DNA from: Prochlorococcus marinus str. AS9601
GTDB taxonomy: Bacteria > Cyanobacteriota > Cyanobacteriia > PCC-6307 > Cyanobiaceae
Direction: 5' to 3'
Length of the DNA: 64,000 nucleotides
Assembly: GCF_000015645.1 (NCBI RefSeq)
Contig: NC_008816.1
Coordinates: 62,001 to 126,000 of the forward strand
Of the stretch, positions 34,447 to 42,409 are shown piece after piece. The notes below the pieces were generated by a model, which was not told the origin of the DNA, ran no database searches, and was given only the letters and a program-made list of their open reading frames with translations. The translations under genes were made by a program, and so were the position numbers. The first letter of the stretch is position 1, and the number at the start of each line of letters is the position of its first letter.

Positions 34447-35133
34447 TTTTTTTATAGATAGGTGGTGAATAATCATCCCCTCCATAACTAAATTAGGAGC
34501 ATTGATAATATTTTCTTTTTTAGTTTTTAGAGATTTTGTGATTAATTGAGAGTCTCCCCCACAAATTATTAAAATATCCTTTTCGGGATTAAATAAACTA
34601 TTAATCACGCCATTAAGAGAGTTGATTACTCCTTTTAAGATTGCTTGTTCTGTATTAATTAAAAAATCTTTGATAGGAATATCATATTTTTTGGGAACTT
34701 TAAGATTTTTTGTATTTTGTTCCATTGATTTTAATTGTGTTAGAAAACCTGGAAGAAGTTGACCTCCAATAATAGATCCATTTGAATTCAATTTTGTTAT
34801 TGATAATATTGTTCCAAAATCTGCAATTAGCAAATCTTTTTTGAAAGGGTTTTCAATAATTTTAAAAGCGGCAATACAGGCAAGAGCTCTATCAACTCCA
34901 AAATAATCAGGAAGATTTGATAATTGGATGTCTTTAGTTTTTATTTCATTTTCTTTTCTCAGCAAAAAATTTGGAAGATTTCCTACAGAAGCCCAAATTA
35001 ATTGATCAAGATCTATATTTTCGGGAACTTTTTGCTCTTTTTTGGTATGGAAGAATTTAGATTGATTTTTAGAATATTGAGCCCAATGAAGCCTACTATT
35101 GCCTACTAATAAAAAATTTATTTCTGAGACCAT
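34438..35133 (-). CDS. coaX: Type III pantothenate kinase
   Basis: 231 residues, ASKHA fold; it phosphorylates pantothenate in CoA synthesis. LLVGNSRLHWA near 7-17 is the phosphate-1 loop, where the aspartate of the usual DxGN is a leucine. GVDRALACIAA, ADFGTILSI and LIICGGDSQLI are the other motifs. The loss of the first-loop aspartate is a real oddity and should be compared with other cyanobacterial CoaX. It is a plausible partner of the nearby phosphopantetheinyl transferase in CoA use. cysH lies upstream on the same strand, 15 bases away. Confidence 0.85.
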   Translation of the reverse strand: MVSEINFLLVGNSRLHWAQYSKNQSKFFHTKKEQKVPENIDLDQLIWASVGNLPNFLLRKENEIKTKDIQLSNLPDYFGVDRALACIAAFKIIENPFKKDLLIADFGTILSITKLNSNGSIIGGQLLPGFLTQLKSMEQNTKNLKVPKKYDIPIKDFLINTEQAILKGVINSLNGVINSLFNPEKDILIICGGDSQLITKSLKTKKENIINAPNLVMEGMIIHHLSIKKLA

Positions 35134-35148
35134 TTTTCTATGATCAAT

Positions 35149-35871
35149 TTAATTATTAGTGTGAATCCCACATTCTTGTTTAATTCCTCCAAATCTTGTA
35201 TCTCTGCCCTTTGTTTCAAGACCATCGGGACTGCTTGAATGCCAATCTCCTACAGAAGAATAACCTTTGATAAAAAGTGGATGGGCAGGCAAATTATTCT
35301 CTTCCATATAATAAAAAATATCTTTATTTGTCCAATTTAATAAAGGTCTTAAAGAGAGCCTTTGACGAATTACGTCTATGAATTTCATTTTGTTTCTATT
35401 TTCTGTTTGACTTGATCTAACGCCGTTTGCCCAGCAGGAAATATCATATTTTTCTAGACCATTTTCTAAAGGTTTTATCTTTCTCAATTCATGATACTTA
35501 TCTAAATCACTCTCTTTTTTTGTTTCCCAAAGTTTTCCATATTTGGCTTCCATTCTTGCTGGAGATAATTCACTTTGCAGAACTTCAACTTCTAAGGATA
35601 AATTATCAATAAGCTTTTCAGCGTAATGGTATGTTTCTGGAGGAAGGTAACCTGTATCTATCCAAAATATTTTGATTTTTTTTTGTAGGGATAATTTGCT
35701 GACCATATCTAAAAGGACTGATGACTGTATACCAAAACTTGTTGTAATAGCAAATTGTTTATCAAATTTTTTATAACCCCATGTAAGCATTGCTTGAGGC
35801 TTCATATCTACAAGATCTTGATTATATTTCCTCAAGTTAGTTTGAATATCTTTGTGAATTTTTTCAATCAT
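35149..35871 (-). CDS. cysH: Phosphoadenylyl-sulfate reductase
   Basis: 240 residues. It reduces PAPS to sulfite with thioredoxin. The catalytic C-terminal motif ECGIH (Cys235) is present. The paired cysteines that ligate the 4Fe-4S cluster in APS-type enzymes are absent, so this is the PAPS form. The nucleotide-binding region reads TTSFGIQSSVLLDM near 42-56. It is followed by coaX and lies divergent from the NDH-2/SLC13 run; an SLC13 anion transporter two genes away may supply sulfate. Confidence 0.93.
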   Translation of the reverse strand: MIEKIHKDIQTNLRKYNQDLVDMKPQAMLTWGYKKFDKQFAITTSFGIQSSVLLDMVSKLSLQKKIKIFWIDTGYLPPETYHYAEKLIDNLSLEVEVLQSELSPARMEAKYGKLWETKKESDLDKYHELRKIKPLENGLEKYDISCWANGVRSSQTENRNKMKFIDVIRQRLSLRPLLNWTNKDIFYYMEENNLPAHPLFIKGYSSVGDWHSSSPDGLETKGRDTRFGGIKQECGIHTNN

Positions 35872-35966
35872 TCTTCAGTTTGATTATGAGTTTAATTTTA
35901 TTTCGCTCAATTTATAAATTATTCGTATAGTTTAATAATACATTTACGCATATCAATATTTCTCTA

Positions 35967-37160
35967 ATGAAATCAATACAAAAACCAATAGTAATAGTTG
36001 GAGCAGGTTTTGCAGGTATGACATTTGCTTTGAATTTAAAGAAACTTAATCCTTCTTTACCTATTCTTGTAGTTGATTCTGAAACTAACTTTATATTTAA
36101 ACCTTTAATGTACGAAGTTTTAAGTAAAGAGATAAGCAGTTGGGAAGCCAACCCAAAATTTGCAAATATTTTTTCTGATGCGGGTATAACTTTTTTAAGA
36201 AATTGTTTAACCAAAATTGACTTCAAAGAAAATATTCTTGAATTTAGTGATGAATTAAAATTAAGTTATCAATATCTCGTTATCTGTACAGGATCTATTC
36301 CAAATAGTTTTTTTATAAAAGGTGTAGATGAAAATTGTTATTTTTTTAATGATGTTAACGATTTAAATAAATTAAATTATTTTTTAAAAAAATCACAAAA
36401 TACTGCCTTGCATAAAAAGTTATTTATAGTTGGAGGTGGTCCCTCTGGTATCGAGTTGGCATGCAAAATTAAAGATATATTTACAGACCAATTTGAAATT
36501 AATGTAATAGAAAAATCAAACGAAATCCTCAATAAAAACAAAATTTTTAATAGAGAACAAGCAGAGAAGGCATTAGAAAAAAGAAAAATCAATGTTCTTT
36601 TGAATTCCACAGTTAAAGAGGTCTCAGAAACTAAAATTACTATTTCTAGTGAGGTTGGAATAACTTCCTTGGATAAAGATATTGTTATTTGGACAGCAGG
36701 TGTTAAACCTAATTTGTCTTACTTAGAAACTGATCAAATAACAAAAAAATTTGGACGAATTTTAGTTAATAATAACTTGCAAATAGAAAACCATAAAAAC
36801 TGTTTTGCTATTGGTGATATTTCAGTTATTGAAGGAATGGAGGATTTACCCATAACTGCTCAGGTCGCTATGCAGGAAGGAAATCATCTTGCTAATAATT
36901 TAGAACTTTTAGTTCAAGGAAAAGATCCTTTACCCTTTGAATTTCAAGACAACGGTGAAATGATTAGTTTAGGAATAGGCGAAGCTTCAATTTCTGGGCT
37001 TGGGGTTACTTTATCTGGGAAATTGGCTTTTGAGGCAAGAAGACTTATATATGCTTCCAGGTTGCCTGATATTACAGAAAGCTTAAAATCTGCATCTTCA
37101 TGGATATTCCAAAAAAAATCTATTTTTAAAAAGTTTCTTAAAAAAGATTATTCGAATTAA
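35967..37160 (+). CDS. Type II NADH dehydrogenase (NDH-2)
   Basis: 397 residues, a single-subunit non-pumping flavoenzyme that passes electrons from NAD(P)H to quinone. FAD loop IVGAGFAGMTFAL near 10-22, second Rossmann loop IVGGGPSGIELA near 153-164, then TAGVKPN and CFAIGDISV, which binds the FAD isoalloxazine. The C-terminal region (SWIFQKKSIFKKFL) is amphipathic and may attach to the membrane. It starts a plus-strand run of four genes and is divergent from cysH, with a 95-base spacer. Confidence 0.9.
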   Translation: MKSIQKPIVIVGAGFAGMTFALNLKKLNPSLPILVVDSETNFIFKPLMYEVLSKEISSWEANPKFANIFSDAGITFLRNCLTKIDFKENILEFSDELKLSYQYLVICTGSIPNSFFIKGVDENCYFFNDVNDLNKLNYFLKKSQNTALHKKLFIVGGGPSGIELACKIKDIFTDQFEINVIEKSNEILNKNKIFNREQAEKALEKRKINVLLNSTVKEVSETKITISSEVGITSLDKDIVIWTAGVKPNLSYLETDQITKKFGRILVNNNLQIENHKNCFAIGDISVIEGMEDLPITAQVAMQEGNHLANNLELLVQGKDPLPFEFQDNGEMISLGIGEASISGLGVTLSGKLAFEARRLIYASRLPDITESLKSASSWIFQKKSIFKKFLKKDYSN

Positions 37161-37209
37161 ACTTTTTTGAAATATTGTTTTTGGGTATATTGAGTTAAAT
37201 AAGTTTTGT

Positions 37210-39018
37210 ATGAATTTAATTGCAGTAGTTAGTAATAATTTTGATGCGTTTATAACGGTAGTTGTTTTAATAATGTCAATAATTTTATTTATTAGAAATA
37301 CTATTGCACCAGAATTGACTGGTTTGTTATGTGTCGGAATATTTATATCTACTGGGGTTCTCTCTCCTGAAAAAGCTTTAGCTGGATTTGGTAGCCCTTC
37401 TTTAATTACCCTTATGGGTTTATTTGCAGTTTCCTCAGCATTATTTAAAAGTGGTGCCTTAGACAGAGTAAGAGAATTGATTTCTTCTGAAAGTATTCGA
37501 ACTCCAAGGAAATTAATTTCTTTAATAGCTTTTTTGATTGCTCCAATATCTGGAATTGTACCTAATACTCCAGTAGTAGCATCTTTGTTACCTTTAATTG
37601 AAAGTTGGTGCGAGCGAAGAAATATATCACCATCAAAAGTTTTATTACCTCTTTCTTTTGCTACTTTGCTTGGAGGAACTCTGACATTATTAGGTAGCTC
37701 AGTAAATCTTCTTGTAAGTGATATTAGTCAACAATTAGGTTACGGAGGTTTGGAATTATTTAGTTTGACTTCAATAGGAATTCCTGTATGGCTGATAGGT
37801 ACAACCTATATGATTCTAGTTTCTGACATGCTTTTACCAGATAGAGGGAGAGATAAGGAGTTTATTAAAAATGGTGATATGAATATATATTTTACCGAAG
37901 TTACCATTCCTTCTACTTCAGAATTAGTTGGACAATCTGTCAGAAATAGTAGATTGCAAAGACGATTTGACGTTGATGTTCTGGAATTGCAACGAAATGG
38001 AAAAGTTATTCTTCCTCCTTTGGCTGATAGAAAGATCGAACCGAATGATAGATTAATAATCCGCGTTACAAGGGCAGACTTATTTAGGCTGCAACAGGAA
38101 CATACTATTCTGTTAGGAGAAAACAAAACATCGTTCGATGGGGCTAATGTTTTCTCAGATGATGAAGGTACTAAGACCTTTGAAGCCTTGTTACCAGCTG
38201 GTTCAACTTTAGCCGGTGCAAGTTTGAGAGAATTAAGATTTAGGCAGCGTCATAATGCAACAGTTTTAGCATTAAGAAGAGGTCAGCAAACTGTTCAGGA
38301 GAGATTAGGCCAAGCTGTTTTAAGGGCTGGAGATGTTTTATTATTGCAAGCACCTCTAGATTCAATAAGAGGTTTGCAAGCTAGTAATGATTTGCTTATT
38401 TTAGATCAATTCGAAGATGACTTACCTTTTTTGATAAAAAAACCTATATCGATTGCAATTGCAATAGGAATGGTCATTTTACCTTCGGTTTCTAATATTC
38501 CATTAGTAGGTTCAGTTCTTTTGGCAGTGATTGCAATGGTGGCTTGTGGATGTTTAAGACCTGCAGAGATACAAAAATCAATTAGGTTAGACGTTATTTT
38601 ATTGCTGGGATCTTTATCGTGTTTTAGTGTAGCTATGCAGATAACTGGATTAGCAGATGTAATTGCAGTTAATCTAAATTTTGCCCTTAACGGAATGCCT
38701 CTTTATTTTGCATTAGTCGTAATTTTTGTTTCTACAGTTATTCTTACGCAATTTATAAGTAATGCTGCTTCGGTTGCTTTGATTTTGCCTGTTGCTATTG
38801 AATTCTCAAATGTTTTAGAAATTTCACCAAGCGCTTTAATAATGCTTGTTTTGTTTGGTGCAAGTCAATCTTTCTTGACTCCAATGGGTTATCAAACAAA
38901 TTTAATGGTTTATGGTCCTGGAAGATATAGATTTTTTGATATCGCAAAATACGGCGCAGGATTAACACTTATAATGTCTTTTACTGTGCCAGCATTGATA
39001 ATTTTAAATTACGGATAA
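37210..39018 (+). CDS. SLC13-family anion transporter with two RCK_C (TrkA-C) domains
   Basis: 602 residues. About eleven to twelve membrane spans form two blocks (about 10-205 and 415-600), separated by a soluble segment with two TrkA-C-type domains (about 215-300 and 310-400, TEVTIPSTSELVGQSVRNSRL and FEALLPAGSTLAGASLRELRF). NTPVVASLLPL and ISNAASVALILPVAIE are SLC13 carrier motifs. Such proteins import sulfate or dicarboxylates with Na+. The cysH neighbourhood favours sulfate, but this is inference. It is followed four bases later by a TrkH-type gene. Confidence 0.85.
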   Translation: MNLIAVVSNNFDAFITVVVLIMSIILFIRNTIAPELTGLLCVGIFISTGVLSPEKALAGFGSPSLITLMGLFAVSSALFKSGALDRVRELISSESIRTPRKLISLIAFLIAPISGIVPNTPVVASLLPLIESWCERRNISPSKVLLPLSFATLLGGTLTLLGSSVNLLVSDISQQLGYGGLELFSLTSIGIPVWLIGTTYMILVSDMLLPDRGRDKEFIKNGDMNIYFTEVTIPSTSELVGQSVRNSRLQRRFDVDVLELQRNGKVILPPLADRKIEPNDRLIIRVTRADLFRLQQEHTILLGENKTSFDGANVFSDDEGTKTFEALLPAGSTLAGASLRELRFRQRHNATVLALRRGQQTVQERLGQAVLRAGDVLLLQAPLDSIRGLQASNDLLILDQFEDDLPFLIKKPISIAIAIGMVILPSVSNIPLVGSVLLAVIAMVACGCLRPAEIQKSIRLDVILLLGSLSCFSVAMQITGLADVIAVNLNFALNGMPLYFALVVIFVSTVILTQFISNAASVALILPVAIEFSNVLEISPSALIMLVLFGASQSFLTPMGYQTNLMVYGPGRYRFFDIAKYGAGLTLIMSFTVPALIILNYG

Positions 39019-39022
39019 TATC

Positions 39023-40426
39023 GTGAAATTCACAAGCAAGGTTTATAAGTTAAAAGATGCTTACAAAAAGCTATCTGTACCTCAATTTACTATTGTTACA
39101 GGCTTGTTTATTATTTGCCTTGGAACTTTAATTTTGAGCTCTCCATTATGTTCATCTTCAAAGGTTGGTTTGTGGGAAGCATTTTTTACATCTACTTCTG
39201 CAATAACCGTTACTGGCTTAACCATAATAGATATTGGTAATGATTTAAATTTCTTTGGCCAAGTTTTCTTAGCTTTTATGCTTTTATCAGGAGGTCTAGG
39301 ATTAATGGCTATTACAACATTTTTACAAGGGTTTGTTGTAAAGGGGACAAAGTTAAGAACTAGATTAGATAAAGGAAAGACTTTAGATGAATTTGGAGTT
39401 GGAGGAATTGGTCGAACTTTTCAAAGCATTGCTATTACTGCGATTATTATTATATCTTTGGGCGCAATTGTCTTATATTCTTTTGGATTTGTAGACATTC
39501 AAAACAATTGGGAAAGACTATGGTCCTCGATTTTTCACAGCATTTCTGCCTATAACAATGCAGGATTTTCGTTAATGTCAAATAGTCTTCAAGACTATAG
39601 GACAAATTATTTGGTGAATAGTGTTTTTGTTTTTCTCATTGTTATGGGTGGATTGGGTTGGCGGGTTATTGATGATATTTGGAGTCATAAAAAAAGTCTT
39701 TCTTATAAGAAATTAAGCCTTCATTCCAGACTAGTTATTAGGACAAGTTTGTCTCTAATATTGTTCGGATCATTTGGATTCTTTATCACTGAATCACTAC
39801 TAAATAGTCAATTTTTTAATGATTTAAATTTGTTTGAACGGTTAATGTCATCTATCTTCGAAACAGTTAGTGCAAGAACTGCAGGCTTTACAAATTTTCC
39901 GATTTCTTTGAACTCTATCTCAGATACGGGCCTCTTATTATTAATGACGCTTATGTTTATTGGAGCAAGTACAGGAGGTACTGGTGGAGGCATAAAAACA
40001 ACTACATTTATTGCTTTAATGGCTGCAACCAGATCAACTTTAAGAGGTCAGAAAGATGTAATTATTAGCAATAGATTAATTTCAGATAAAGTTATTCTTA
40101 AGGCAGTTGGAATCACAGTTGGATCTTTGCTTTTTGTTCTTTTAATGGCAATGTTGCTTAGTACAACTAATACTTTTGTTAAAAAAGAATCATTCACATT
40201 TCTAGAAATTCTGTTCACTTGCATATCAGCATTTGCAACAGTTGGTTTTGATATTGGTTTAACCTCAAAATTAAATCATTTTGGTCAATTTATTCTTATT
40301 GTGGGTATGTTTGTGGGCAGACTCGGGATCCTTTTGCTTTTAAGTGCACTTTGGCAGGCTCTTTATAAGAGTAGAATAGATAGGCAAAAGAGAATTGGCT
40401 ATCCTAGGGCTGATCTATACGTTTAG
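39023..40426 (+). CDS. TrkH/KtrB-type K+ uptake channel subunit
   Basis: 467 residues from GTG at 39023, a four-repeat M1-P-M2 cation channel. The four selectivity-filter loops appear as SAITVTGL, YNNAGFS, SARTAGF and AFATVGFD, each with the conserved glycine. TGGTGGGIKTTT precedes the last repeat. Length and order fit KtrB more than proteobacterial TrkH. It imports K+ or Na+-coupled K+ together with the soluble subunit encoded next. Nineteen bases separate the two genes. Confidence 0.9.
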   Translation: MKFTSKVYKLKDAYKKLSVPQFTIVTGLFIICLGTLILSSPLCSSSKVGLWEAFFTSTSAITVTGLTIIDIGNDLNFFGQVFLAFMLLSGGLGLMAITTFLQGFVVKGTKLRTRLDKGKTLDEFGVGGIGRTFQSIAITAIIIISLGAIVLYSFGFVDIQNNWERLWSSIFHSISAYNNAGFSLMSNSLQDYRTNYLVNSVFVFLIVMGGLGWRVIDDIWSHKKSLSYKKLSLHSRLVIRTSLSLILFGSFGFFITESLLNSQFFNDLNLFERLMSSIFETVSARTAGFTNFPISLNSISDTGLLLLMTLMFIGASTGGTGGGIKTTTFIALMAATRSTLRGQKDVIISNRLISDKVILKAVGITVGSLLFVLLMAMLLSTTNTFVKKESFTFLEILFTCISAFATVGFDIGLTSKLNHFGQFILIVGMFVGRLGILLLLSALWQALYKSRIDRQKRIGYPRADLYV

Positions 40427-40444
40427 AATTGACTGAGTTTTATT

Positions 40445-41149
40445 ATGGCTGATTGGTGGAAGTGGACTCAAAAGAAAGAAAATGAAGAACTCACTTTTGC
40501 AGTTGTCGGCGTTGGAAGATTTGGAACTGCAGTTTGCAGAGAACTTATTAGTAATGGTGCTGATGTTTTGGCTGCAGATTATTCGGAAAAAGCTATTGAT
40601 GATTTAAGGCAATTAGAACCTTCGATAGAAGCGAGAGTTGTAGATTGTACTGATGAAGAGTCTATGAAGGAATCGGGAATTCTTGAAATGAATACTGTTG
40701 TAGTGGGTATTAGTGAACCTATTGAAGCAAGTATAACTACAACTCTTATTGCTAAGGATAGTGAAGGTAGCAAAGTGAAAAGAGTAATAGCGAGAGCTAC
40801 CAGTGACTTGCACGAAAAAATGTTAAAAAGAGTTGGTGCAGACAAAGTTGTTTTCCCATCTAGGATGCAAGGAGAAAGATTAGGTTTAGAATTAGTAAGA
40901 CCAAACCTAATCGAGAGATTAGAACTAGATAATCAAACTGGTATAGATGAAATAACTGTTCCAGAAGAATTTATTGGAAGATCTTTAAGAGATTTAAATT
41001 TGAGAAAAAATTATTTAGTCAATGTTCTTGCTGCAGGACCTGCTGAAGAGTTAACAGTTAATCCTCCAGCAAAATATATTTTGGAAAGAGGAAACATTTT
41101 GGTAGTTATGGGTAAAACTGCAGATTTACAGAAATTGCCTCAAAATTAA
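40445..41149 (+). CDS. TrkA/KtrA-type regulatory subunit of K+ uptake
   Basis: 234 residues. An RCK_N Rossmann domain (VVGVGRFGTAVCREL, about 20-34, G-x-G-x-x-G) binds nucleotide, ending near residue 145, and an RCK_C domain follows (EITVPEEFIGRSLRDLNLRKNYLVNVLA). Such subunits form a gating ring below the KtrB channel. It is the last gene of the NDH-2/SLC13/channel run; its stop is six bases from the convergent regulator gene. Confidence 0.92.
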   Translation: MADWWKWTQKKENEELTFAVVGVGRFGTAVCRELISNGADVLAADYSEKAIDDLRQLEPSIEARVVDCTDEESMKESGILEMNTVVVGISEPIEASITTTLIAKDSEGSKVKRVIARATSDLHEKMLKRVGADKVVFPSRMQGERLGLELVRPNLIERLELDNQTGIDEITVPEEFIGRSLRDLNLRKNYLVNVLAAGPAEELTVNPPAKYILERGNILVVMGKTADLQKLPQN

Positions 41150-41155
41150 TTATTT

Positions 41156-41458
41156 TTAATCAGATTTTTTATAGTATCTAATCCTTTGAGGAGCTCTTTT
41201 TAATCTTCTGACACTTTGTTTTTCAAGTTCATCTCTAAATTTATCAGTATTTAAATTATTTTCTGAAACAGGTGATTTACTTTCTTTTTCGAAATATTTT
41301 TTTATACCCTCTTGTATTAACACTTTTGCCATATTACTTACTGTCCTAGATTCATTATTGGCTAAAATAGTTAACTGCTCACATATTAATTCTGGGAGAA
41401 CTACTTGAATTCTGGGGGATTTAGGCTTCCCATTAGTTGAGTTTTGGCGGGTAGCCAT
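41156..41458 (-). CDS. Ribbon-helix-helix (CopG-type) DNA-binding protein
   Basis: 100 residues. The core, about 15-58, reads PRIQVVLPELICEQLTILAN, then SRTVSNMAKVLIQEGIKKYF: a short beta strand followed by two helices, the CopG/Arc fold that binds DNA as a dimer with paired strands in the major groove. The C-terminal tail is basic (KRAPQRIRYYKK). It is divergent from a small gene at 41577. The spacer holds an inverted repeat that could be its operator. Target genes are unknown. Confidence 0.8.
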   Translation of the reverse strand: MATRQNSTNGKPKSPRIQVVLPELICEQLTILANNESRTVSNMAKVLIQEGIKKYFEKESKSPVSENNLNTDKFRDELEKQSVRRLKRAPQRIRYYKKSD

Positions 41459-41488
41459 GAGTCAAAGTTGATAACTGTTACTTATTAG

Positions 41489-41525
41489 TATACACAGTTA
41501 GTCAAGGATACTATCTTTGTGTATA
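41489..41525. promoter_or_regulatory. Candidate operator: inverted repeat between regulator and divergent gene
   Basis: TATACACA at 41489-41496 and TGTGTATA at 41518-41525 form a perfect eight-base inverted repeat with 21 bases between arms, and flanking ATTAGT/ATTATTAG extend the symmetry imperfectly. Each arm also contains a TATA element that could be a -10 box. It lies in the 118-base divergent gap next to a ribbon-helix-helix gene, which makes autoregulation likely. The binding is inference. Confidence 0.5.
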
Positions 41526-41576
41526 TTATTAGTAAGGAAATTTATGTCCGTATCAATTAATTAATTTTTATGCTCC

Positions 41577-41915
41577 ATGAAAAATTCAAGAAAACTTGAT
41601 TCTCCTAAAAGGTCTATTATTGATAAAAAGAAAAAAAAATTAGTTAATTCTAATTATCACGACAATGAAAATAGTGATGTTTTGGTATCAGCTGTAATTA
41701 GTCCATATTTGTTAACTCATCTTCATCATATTCTTCAGCAGTCTGAGTACTGTGCTCAAAAAGATGGCAGAAAATCTCACGCAGCTAACTTTGCGAAATT
41801 AAGAAAAGTTTTATGTTTAGACGCAAGAAGTATGGCAGATGCCTCTGCAAAAGAGATAAAAGATGTGGATAATGATTTATCTAATAATAAATATAATGAA
41901 CAAAATGTAGCTTGA
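41577..41915 (+). CDS. Conserved hypothetical, 112 aa
   Basis: 112 residues, soluble. The first 30 residues are strongly basic (KSKRSIIDKKKKK-like), followed by a conserved-looking core SAVISPYLLTHLHHILQQSEYCAQKDGRKSHA split over residues 38-70, with two cysteines and several histidines. No family was recognised. It is divergent from the ribbon-helix-helix gene and probably under the same inverted repeat. A small Nif11-like gene follows 34 bases later. Confidence 0.68.
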   Translation: MKNSRKLDSPKRSIIDKKKKKLVNSNYHDNENSDVLVSAVISPYLLTHLHHILQQSEYCAQKDGRKSHAANFAKLRKVLCLDARSMADASAKEIKDVDNDLSNNKYNEQNVA

Positions 41916-41949
41916 AGTAATAATCTATTAATAAATAGATTTTAAAAAC

Positions 41950-42180
41950 ATGTCCAGTAATGCTGAAAAGCTCTATAAGTTAATAGCAAACGATTCCAAA
42001 AAGAAACAAAGTCTTTTTATGACAGCCCTAACTAATCCCAAAAAAGCCTTAGATAAAATATGCGACATTGGCAACGAGTTAAATATTTCTGTGACTAAAG
42101 AAGAGGTTATTGAATATTTGAGTACTATCGATGATGAGGCAACTAAAATGTGGTTAATTAAGGCTCGAGGAGGTCTTTAG
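41950..42180 (+). CDS. Nif11-like small protein
   Basis: 76 residues, helical. The pattern LIANDSKKKQSLFMTALTNP then KKALDKICDIGNELNISVTKEEVIEYL fits the Nif11 family, in which F/L-x-x-L-x-x-D-P and A-x-x-x-G-x-x-(I/F)-(S/T) recur. The chain ends ARGGL. Nif11 domains serve as RiPP leader peptides that are cut after a double glycine in marine picocyanobacteria, but here only Leu follows the GG, so there is no core peptide. It may be a free-standing Nif11 protein. No lanthipeptide synthetase is in the window. Confidence 0.65.
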   Translation: MSSNAEKLYKLIANDSKKKQSLFMTALTNPKKALDKICDIGNELNISVTKEEVIEYLSTIDDEATKMWLIKARGGL

Positions 42181-42337
42181 GAACAGGTTTCGAATAATTA
42201 TTATTATTAGGATTTGGAATAGGTTTTATTCTTTTGTTGTAACCACCACCACCAGCTAAAGTCCAAAAAAACCAATAACTTGGAATTGCAAGAGCTGCAG
42301 CTATGAAAATCACTACAATTTGTTCTATTCTTTTCAT
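42158..42337 (-). CDS. Small membrane protein, 59 aa
   Basis: The minus-strand ATG at 42337 gives 59 residues ending at TAA 42158-42160. A single helix (about 7-28, VVIFIAAALAIPSYWFFWTL) is followed by GGGG and a proline/asparagine-rich tail (PIPNPNNNNY). The 3' end overlaps the convergent Nif11-like gene by 23 bases. The hydrophobic profile and the start (MKRIEQ) suggest that it is real, but no family was recognised. Confidence 0.55.
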   Translation of the reverse strand: MKRIEQIVVIFIAAALAIPSYWFFWTLAGGGGYNKRIKPIPNPNNNNYSKPVPKDLLEP

Positions 42338-42409
42338 GATTTAATTTTATTCCACAAAATATTTTTTAGTAAATAAGCCACAGATTTTGTAAATTCTATT
42401 TTTAAAACA

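Noticed and set aside
41950-42180. Prochlorosin (lanthipeptide) precursor
   Set aside because: There is no Cys/Ser/Thr-rich core after the double glycine and no LanM gene nearby.
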